DNA from: Lysobacter sp.
GTDB lineage: Bacteria > Pseudomonadota > Gammaproteobacteria > Xanthomonadales > Xanthomonadaceae
Direction of reading: 5' to 3'
DNA: 16,600 nt
NCBI GenBank assembly: GCA_030151365.1
Contig: JASLDW010000011.1
Coordinates: forward strand, 1 to 16,600
Both the position numbers and the translations under genes were made by a program. This document shows, one piece after another, positions 6,902 through 13,600 of this stretch; position 1 is the first letter of the stretch, and each line of letters begins with the position of its first letter. The notes below the pieces were generated by a model. It ran no database searches. It was not told the DNA's origin and was given only the letters and a program-made list of their open reading frames with translations.

Positions 6902-7929
6902 CGGCGGCCGCGGTCCGCTTCTTCGTGGGCGCGCGCATCGTCGCGCAACGCCTGCATCAGGCCGCGCATGTCGGCCGGCACGTCGGCCTGGCAGCGCAGC
7001 GGTTCGCCGGTGGTCGGATGCGCGAACTCCAGCACTTCCGCGTGCAGGGCCTGGCGCTTGAAGCCGCGCAGCGTCGCGGCCAATTCATCGCTCGCCCCCT
7101 TGGGCAGGCGCAACGACCCGCCGTACAGCGGATCGCCGAGGATGGGGTGCTTGAGGTGCTGCATGTGGACGCGGATCTGGTGCGTGCGCCCGGTCTCGAG
7201 CCGGCATTCCAGCGCGGTGTGCGCGCGGAAGCGTTCGCGCAGGCGGAAGTGCGTCACCGCGTCGCGACCGTCCTCGCGCACGGCCATGCGCAGGCGATCG
7301 CGCGGATGGCGATCGATCGCCGCGTTCGCGGTACCGCCGGACACCAGCGCACCGACCACGACCGCGAGGTATTGGCGATGGACGTCGCGCGCCGCCAGCA
7401 TCTCCACCAGTTTCGTCTGTGCCGGCAGGGTCCGCGCCACCACCATCACCCCCGATGTGTCCTTGTCGAGGCGATGGACCACGCCCGCGCGTGGCAGCGC
7501 CGCCAGCGACGGATCGCGATGCAGCAATGCGTTGACCAGGGTGCCGTCAGGATTGCCGGCGCCGGGATGCACCACCAGGCCGGCCGGCTTGTCGATCACG
7601 AACAGGTCGGCATCCTCGTGGAGGATGGTCAGCGGGATGTCCTGCGGCTCGGCGTGGGTCTGGGTCTCCTGCACCACCGCCAGCGCGATCACCTCGCCGC
7701 CGCGCAGGATGTCGCGGGGACGCAGGTCGCGCACGCCATCGACGCTGACCTCGCCGGATTTGAGCCATGCCGTCAGCCGCGCCCGCGAATACTGCGGGAA
7801 CAGCTCGGCCAGGGTGGCGTCCAGGCGCTTGCCGGCCATCGCGACGGGGACGCTGGCAACGAGGATTTCGGAGTCGGGGTTGGATGCGGAATCGGTCACG
7901 GCAGGCCAGATGAGTCGGGTGGCGTTCAT
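6898..7929 (-). CDS. rluD: Ribosomal large subunit pseudouridine synthase RluD
   Basis: Converts uridines in helix 69 of 23S rRNA (1911, 1915, 1917 in E. coli) to pseudouridine. The 343-residue protein has an N-terminal S4 RNA-binding domain (about 33-85, RLDATLAELFPQYSRARLTAWL) and an RluA-type catalytic domain. The catalytic Asp155 is in HRLDKDTSG (152-160); LETGRTHQIRVHM and HPILGDPLYGG follow. The distinction from RluA/RluC rests on length, the S4 domain and location divergent from bamD and upstream of pgeF, as in E. coli. The start is uncertain: ATG 7929 and GTG 7899 (VTDSAS) are both possible and neither has a good Shine-Dalgarno. First gene of a four-gene overlapping operon. Confidence 0.94.
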   Translation of the reverse strand: MNATRLIWPAVTDSASNPDSEILVASVPVAMAGKRLDATLAELFPQYSRARLTAWLKSGEVSVDGVRDLRPRDILRGGEVIALAVVQETQTHAEPQDIPLTILHEDADLFVIDKPAGLVVHPGAGNPDGTLVNALLHRDPSLAALPRAGVVHRLDKDTSGVMVVARTLPAQTKLVEMLAARDVHRQYLAVVVGALVSGGTANAAIDRHPRDRLRMAVREDGRDAVTHFRLRERFRAHTALECRLETGRTHQIRVHMQHLKHPILGDPLYGGSLRLPKGASDELAATLRGFKRQALHAEVLEFAHPTTGEPLRCQADVPADMRGLMQALRDDARAHEEADRGRR

Positions 7930-8002
7930 CCGGACGGCGGGGCCGCCGGATCGGCTGGGGTATTATCGCGGTTCCGCTTTCCCGGCGTCCTGCCCGCGAT
8001 CC
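7930..8002. promoter_or_regulatory. Divergent rluD/bamD promoter region
   Basis: The 73-base gap between the rluD and bamD starts must hold both promoters or lie downstream of them. The only AT-rich island is TATTATC at 7961-7967. It reads as a TATTAT -10-like element for bamD on the plus strand and as GATAAT on the minus strand for rluD. No good -35 lies at the right distance on either strand, so this is a weak assignment. Confidence 0.3.
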
Positions 8003-8863
8003 ATGACCCTACGCCTGCGCTCCATCTCCCCGGCCATCGTGCTCCTGCTGGCCATCACCGTGGCCATGACCGGCTGCAAATCGTTCGGCAAATCCAAGAA
8101 GGGCAAGGACGTCGAGGGCCAGCCCGTCGCAACGATCTACCAGAAGGCGCACGACCAGATCGAGAGCGGCAGCTACGGCAACGCCGAAGAGGACTTCAAG
8201 CGCCTCATCGCGCAGTATCCGTACGGTCCATACGCCGAACAGGCGCTGATGGAAATGGCCTACGCGCAGTACAAGTCGAACAACAACGACGACGCGATCT
8301 CGTCGATCGACCGCTTCCTGCGCACCTACCCGACCAACCGCAACATCCCGTACATGTACTACCTGCGCGGCCTGGCCAACCAGTCGCGCAACGCGGTGTT
8401 CCTGCAGCACGTGTTCGACCTCGACATGAGCCAACGCGACCTCGCCGCGCCGATGCAGGCCTACAACGACTTCGGCCTGATCGTCGAGCGCTTCCCCAAC
8501 AGCCGCTACGCCGGCGACGCGCGCCAGCGCATGATCTACCTGCGCGACCAGTTCGCCCGCTTCGAGCTCGGCACCGCCGTGTACTACCTGCGTCGCGATG
8601 CCTGGGTCGCCGCCGCCGACCGCGCCAAGTACCTGCTGGAAACCTATCCGCAAAGCGCCTACCAGAACGATGCCGTCGCCGTGCTGGCCGAAGCCTACAC
8701 GCGCCTCGGAAACCAGGCGCTGGCCGATGACGCCAAGCGCGTGCTGGCCCTGAACGACCCCAACCACCCGTGGCTCAAGGGCGGCTGGCCGAAGAATCCG
8801 TCGATCTTCCATCGCCTGAATCCGTTCGCGCGTGGCGGCGACGAAGCGATCGGTCGCCACTGA
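8003..8863 (+). CDS. bamD: Outer membrane assembly lipoprotein BamD (ComL)
   Basis: Essential lipoprotein of the BAM complex, which folds beta-barrel proteins into the outer membrane with BamA. The 286-residue protein has a lipoprotein signal (hydrophobic about 10-23, AMTGC with lipidated Cys25). TPR-type helices follow: GSYGNAEEDFKRLIAQYP near 56-73, DDAISSIDRFLRTYP near 96-110, YNDFGLIVERFPNSRYAGDA near 154-173 and AAADRAKYLLETYPQSAY near 203-220. These are the BamD/YfiO repeats, and length is normal for the family plus a short C-terminal tail. The frame is open far upstream only because it reads antisense to rluD; ATG 8003 is the start that gives a lipobox. It probably serves the autotransporter barrel encoded further right. 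Confidence 0.96.
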   Translation: MTLRLRSISPAIVLLLAITVAMTGCKSFGKSKKGKDVEGQPVATIYQKAHDQIESGSYGNAEEDFKRLIAQYPYGPYAEQALMEMAYAQYKSNNNDDAISSIDRFLRTYPTNRNIPYMYYLRGLANQSRNAVFLQHVFDLDMSQRDLAAPMQAYNDFGLIVERFPNSRYAGDARQRMIYLRDQFARFELGTAVYYLRRDAWVAAADRAKYLLETYPQSAYQNDAVAVLAEAYTRLGNQALADDAKRVLALNDPNHPWLKGGWPKNPSIFHRLNPFARGGDEAIGRH

Positions 8864-8886
8864 TCGATTCAAATCGGATGCATGAG

Positions 8887-8912
8887 AAACGGGACCCGCG
8901 GGTCCCGTTTTT
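8887..8912. terminator. Palindromic intrinsic terminator between bamD and nadE
   Basis: A perfect 24-base palindrome (arms AAACGGGACCCG at 8887-8898 and CGGGTCCCGTTT at 8899-8910) is followed by more T residues, giving a run of five at 8908-8912. It lies 23 bases after the bamD stop and just past the nadE stop on the other strand. On the plus strand it is a good intrinsic terminator. On the minus strand the tail is GTTTCTC, so it may act in both directions. Confidence 0.9.
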
Positions 8913-8919
8913 GTTGGTG

Positions 8920-10551
8920 CTATCCGCGATACCCGTTGCTGATCGGATAACGCCGCTCCTTGCCGAACGCACGCCGCGACACCTTCGGTCCCGGCGCCGC
9001 TTGGTGGCGCTTCCACTCGCTGATCCGCACCAGTCGCACCACCTTGTCGACCAGCGCGGCGTCGAAACCGGCGGCCACGATCTCGTCGCGCGACTGCTCC
9101 TGGTCGACGTAGCGCAACAGGATCGCGTCGAGCACGTCGTACGGCGGCAGCGAATCCTGGTCCTTCTGGTTCTCGCGCAGCTCCGCGCTCGGCGGACGCT
9201 CGATCACCGCGACCGGAATCTCCTCGCGCGCAGTCGCCGCGTTGCGCCAGCGCGACAGCGCGAAGATCTCGGTCTTGTAGAGATCCTTGATCGGCGCGTA
9301 ACCGCCGCACATGTCGCCGTAGATGGTGGCGTAACCGACCGCGTATTCGCTCTTGTTGCCGGTGGTCAGCAGCAGTCCGCCGAACTTGTTGCTCATCGCC
9401 ATCATCAGCGCACCGCGGATGCGCGACTGCAGGTTTTCCTCGGTGACGTCGACCGCCTTGCCGGTGAACGCTTCGTGCAGCGTGTCGAGATAGGCCTTGA
9501 ACGGCTGCTCGATCGGCAGCGCCAGCAATCGCACGCCAAGGACATCACATTGTTGCCGGGCGAGATCGTTGGAAAGGCCTGCCGTGTAGCGCGACGGCAT
9601 CCGCACCGCGGTGACGTTGTCCGCGCCGAGCGCATCGACCGCCAGCGCCAGCACCAGCGACGAATCGATGCCGCCGGACAGGCCGAGCCATGCCGTCCTG
9701 AAGCCGTTCTTGCGGCAGTAGTCGCGGATGCCGCGCACGATCGCGCGCCACGCCTGGCTTTCGCGGCTCTCGTCGGTTTCGGCCGGCCATTGCACATGCG
9801 TGAACTTGCGCATCGCCGCGTCGTAATCGGCGACCAACCAGTGTTCGGCGAAGGCCTGCGCCGCCGGGTGCACATTGCCGCCACCATCGGCCAGCACCGA
9901 GGCCCCATCGAACACCAGCGCATCCTGGCCGCCGACCACGTTGAGATAGGCGATGCCGACGCCGGTCTCGCGGCTGCGCTCGGCCATCAGGGCATCGCGT
10001 TGCGCCGCCTTGTCGCGTTCGAACGGCGATGCGTTCGGCACCAGCACCAGTTGCGCGCCGGCCGCCACGGTCGACGCGATCGGCTCCGGGAACCACAGGT
10101 CCTCGCAGATCACCAAACCGACTTGCACGCCCTTGGCCGTGAACACGCAATCGTCGCGATCGGGATCGACATCGAAGTAGCGGCGTTCGTCGAACACCGC
10201 GTAATTCGGCAATTCGCGCTTGCGATAGGTGCGTTCGACGCGACCATCACGCAACACGCTGGCGGCGTTGTAGACCACGGCGCCGGCGGATTGCGGCCAG
10301 CCGACGATGGCGACGATCCCTTCGACCGACCGCGCCACCGATTCCAGCGCCAGTTCGCAATCGCGGAGGAACGATGGCCGGTACAGCAGGTCTTCCGGCG
10401 GATAACCGGAGATCGCCAGCTCCGGGAACATCACGATATCGGCGCGATGGACGTCGCGCGCCTCGGCGATCATGCGAGTGATGCGCTGCGCGTTGCCGGC
10501 GACATCGCCGACGGGGAAGTCGAATTGTGCGAGTGCGATGCGGAGCGCCAT
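8920..10551 (-). CDS. nadE: Glutamine-dependent NAD+ synthetase
   Basis: Catalyses the last step of NAD synthesis: deamido-NAD, glutamine and ATP to NAD. The 543-residue protein is a fusion of two domains. The N-terminal nitrilase-like glutaminase (about 1-260) has the triad Glu44 (FPELAISGY), Lys111 (YRKRELPNY) and Cys149 (VICEDLW). The C-terminal synthetase (about 265-543) has the ATP-pyrophosphatase loop SGGIDSS at 292-298 and TTGNKSEYAVGYATIYGDM at 396-414. All catalytic residues are present. The open frame extends upstream to 11115 but overlaps the autotransporter gene. ATG 10551 (MALRIALAQF) fits the family and has AGGA 8 bases before it. It is separated from the upstream autotransporter by a terminator, so it probably has its own promoter. 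Confidence 0.96.
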   Translation of the reverse strand: MALRIALAQFDFPVGDVAGNAQRITRMIAEARDVHRADIVMFPELAISGYPPEDLLYRPSFLRDCELALESVARSVEGIVAIVGWPQSAGAVVYNAASVLRDGRVERTYRKRELPNYAVFDERRYFDVDPDRDDCVFTAKGVQVGLVICEDLWFPEPIASTVAAGAQLVLVPNASPFERDKAAQRDALMAERSRETGVGIAYLNVVGGQDALVFDGASVLADGGGNVHPAAQAFAEHWLVADYDAAMRKFTHVQWPAETDESRESQAWRAIVRGIRDYCRKNGFRTAWLGLSGGIDSSLVLALAVDALGADNVTAVRMPSRYTAGLSNDLARQQCDVLGVRLLALPIEQPFKAYLDTLHEAFTGKAVDVTEENLQSRIRGALMMAMSNKFGGLLLTTGNKSEYAVGYATIYGDMCGGYAPIKDLYKTEIFALSRWRNAATAREEIPVAVIERPPSAELRENQKDQDSLPPYDVLDAILLRYVDQEQSRDEIVAAGFDAALVDKVVRLVRISEWKRHQAAPGPKVSRRAFGKERRYPISNGYRG

Positions 10552-10559
10552 GCCCGGAT

Positions 10560-10583
10560 TCCTGCGGATACGGCGGAATTGTA
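10560..10583 (-). promoter_or_regulatory. Candidate -10 element and RBS for nadE
   Basis: On the minus strand, TACAAT (10583-10578) matches the sigma-70 -10 consensus at five of six positions. AGGA (10563-10560) lies 8 bases before the nadE ATG. The -35 is poor: TTGCAT at 10609-10604 is 20 bases from the -10, which is too far. The position between the autotransporter terminator and nadE makes an independent promoter reasonable. Confidence 0.4.
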
Positions 10584-10612
10584 CCGAGCCGCGATGTGAG
10601 GTCATGCAAATG

Positions 10613-10634
10613 AAAAAGCCGCCCGAAGGCGGCC
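10613..10634 (-). terminator. Intrinsic terminator of the autotransporter gene
   Basis: Read on the minus strand, GCCGCC (10633-10628), loop TTCG and GGCGGC (10623-10618) are followed directly by TTTTT (10617-10613). The stable UUCG-type tetraloop and U-run make this a textbook Rho-independent terminator. It lies about 20 bases after the autotransporter stop codon (10655-10657). Confidence 0.92.
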
Positions 10635-10654
10635 TCTTCATCCCTTCCCTATCC

Positions 10655-13600
10655 TCAGGGCAGGTGTTGCGGCTGCGGCTGGATCGCCACGCCCTTGTAC
10701 TGGGCAGGCGTGAGCATGAAGGCCGGCGCGCCGCCACCCTGCCCGAACACCACGCGCAACCCGAACACGTTGTTGCGGAGCCCGTTGTATTCCTCGCGGC
10801 GGTACTGGAAGGACATCTGCCAGCCACGCGCCAGCTCCAGGTCGAAGCCGCCACCCAACGCCCACATCCTGTCGGCATAGCCATGCAGGGCCAGCAGATA
10901 GTCGCCGGCAGAAGGCTGCACGGCGTAGTTGAGCGCCGCGTTGCCGGCATCGCCCAGGGCATTGCGATATTCGAGCGACCAGAACGGACGGATCGCATGA
11001 CCATCGAGCTTGGCGTGATAGCTGCCTTCGATGCCAACTGCGGCGAGACTGGTCTCGATGCGCTGGCGACGATACGCCAGGTCATAGATGCCCAGGCCGC
11101 TTTCACGGTACGCATCCAGCGTGGTGCGGTTGCCTTCGACGCGGCCGTAACCGGTCAGCTCGTAGCTGTCGCTGCGCTGCGTGTAACCGACGCTGAAGGA
11201 ACCGTACTGCTGGTCGCCCTTGCGACGCGCCGATGCCGTGGCATTGGCAACGCTGCTCCAGCGCTGCAGGTCGAAGTCGAGCTGCCCGAAGCCCACCAGG
11301 CCTTCGGCATACCAGTGCTCGTTGCCGCGCCACAAACCATACAGGGTGAATGCACGATGCTTGGCGTCCTGCTTCGAGCGGCCATCATCGAAATCGGTAT
11401 TGCCCCAGCCGCTGCCGAGCGCCGCGCCGAAGACGTAGTCGCCGAAGGCATGATCGATGCCGAAGCTGACGCCGTCGCTGCGCAGATCGTAACCTTCACG
11501 CCCCGGCATGCCACTGCGCTGGCCATAGACGATGCTGCCGCCCAGCCAGCCACCGTTGATGCCGCCAGCGCCTGCACCACCGGCCGCGCCCAGCCCGGCC
11601 GGCAACGACATGCCCATGCCGCCGCGACCGCCGCCAACGCTCAAGGTCAGGCCGTTGTGCGCGGGCGTGCCCTTGGTCATGCGCAACTGGCGCAGGCGAT
11701 CGCGCACATTGTCTTCTTGGGCCATGGCGAAACGCAGGCTGGCGTCGACCTGGGCCTGCAGGCCTGCAGCCACCGACGGATCCTTGGTCGGGTCGGGACG
11801 CGAATCGACAGTCAGCGTCGCAGTCGCGGAACCCGCCGTGTAGTTGGCCGTTGCCGCCTGCGTCGCGGTGAGCGTGGCAATACCGCTGCCCACGATCGTC
11901 ACCGTGTGCCCGCTCACCGTCGCCACCGAGGTATTGCTGCTGGTGAAGGTGAAGGCGCCGTTGCTGTTGCTGGTCGGCATCGGCAGGTCGAATGCCGGTT
12001 CACCCTGCGTCTTGTGGATCGCACCGATCCAGCCGATCGTCGGGCTTGCCGCCGCGATGGTCACGTTCAAAGCCACCTGCGGAGCCGCCAGGTAGTTGGC
12101 GTCGCCCGCCTGATTGGCGGTCAGCGCACAGGCTCCCGCGGCCAGCATCGTGACCGTCGAACCGCTCACGGTGCAGACGCTGGTCGTGGTCGAAGCGAAT
12201 ACCACCGGGCTGGTCGAGGCACCGCCCGTTGCGGAAATCGTGAACGTGCCGTTCGGTGCATAAGTCGGCGCGGTGGGATTCGACTTGAAGTTGGTGATCG
12301 CCTGCGTCGCGGCAACGATCGTCACGTTCAAGTTCACCTGCGGCGCCGCCGTGTAGTTGGCATCCGCCGCCTGGTTGGCCGTCAACGCACAGCTGCCCGC
12401 CGTCAACATCGTCACCGTCGAACCGCTCACGGTGCAAACACCGGGCGTGGTCGATGCGAACACCACCGGACTGGTCGATGCGCCACCTGTCGCGGAGACC
12501 GCGAACGTGCCGCCCGGCGCGAAGGTCGGTGACGTCGGATTCGACTTGAAGTTGGTGATCGCCTGGGCGGCGGCACCCACCGTGATCGACACTGCGGACG
12601 TACCGCTGGAACCGAATGCGTCAGTGGCCTTGACGGTGAAATTGAACGTACCCGCAGTGGTGGTCGTTCCCGACAACGCGCCGGCACTGCTCAGCGCAAC
12701 ACCCGGCGGCAATGCACCTGCCGTCAACGAATACGTGTACGGGCCCGTGCCGCCGCTCGCGGTCATCGTCTGGCTGTAGGCCACACCCACCACCGAACCC
12801 GGCAGTGTCGACGGCGCCAGCGTGATCGTCGGCGCGGTCACCGCAACCGTATAGGCCTGGCTGCCACTGAAGCCGAAGCCATCCGTCGCCTTCACGTTGA
12901 AGCTGTAGCTCCCCGGTGCCGTCGGCGTTCCCGACAACACGCCCGCGCTGCTCAATGCGACGCCCGGCGGCAATGCCCCCGCCGCCAGCGAAAAGGTGTA
13001 GCCGCCGTTGCCACCTGCGGCAGTGATCGTCTGGTTGTACGCGACGCCCACCGTCGCACCCGGCACCGTTGCCGGCGCCAGCGTGATCGTCGGTGCATTG
13101 ATGGCCAGCGTGTAGGCCTGGCTGCCGGTGAAGCCGTTCCCGTCCGTCGCGGTGACGGTGAAGTTGTAGTTGCCCGCGGCCGTCGGCGTTCCCGACACCA
13201 CGCCTGCGCTGCTCAACCCGATACCGGGCGGCAACGCCCCTGCCGACAGCGAGTAGACATAACCACCGGCACCGCCAGTCGCCGTGACGGTCTGGCTGTA
13301 AGCAACGCCCCCCGTTGCATTCGGCAAGGTCGTCGGCGACACGCTGATCGTCGGTGCGGCGATCGTGAGCGTATACGCGTGGCTGCCGTAGAACGGCGCA
13401 CCGGTACCCGTGGTGCTGTCCATCGCGCGAACGGTGAAGGTGAAGGAGCCTGCCACCGTCGGTGTTCCCGACAGCACGCCAGCACTGCTCAACGACATTC
13501 CGACCGGCAGGCTGCCCGCCTGCAACGAATACGTATAGGGCGCGTTTCCGCCGCTGGCCATGAAGGTCTGGCTATATGCCATTTCCGCGGTCGAGCCCGG

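Noticed and set aside
6833..8002. Upstream extension of the bamD frame
   Set aside because: Antisense to rluD, and it would destroy the lipoprotein signal that starts at 8003.
8770..10599. Plus-strand frame of 609 codons opposite nadE
   Set aside because: Shadow of nadE: Arg/His/Ala-rich, with no domain I recognise.
10552..11115. 188-residue upstream extension of NadE
   Set aside because: It overlaps the autotransporter gene end and its terminator; MALRIALAQF at 10551 fits the family start.
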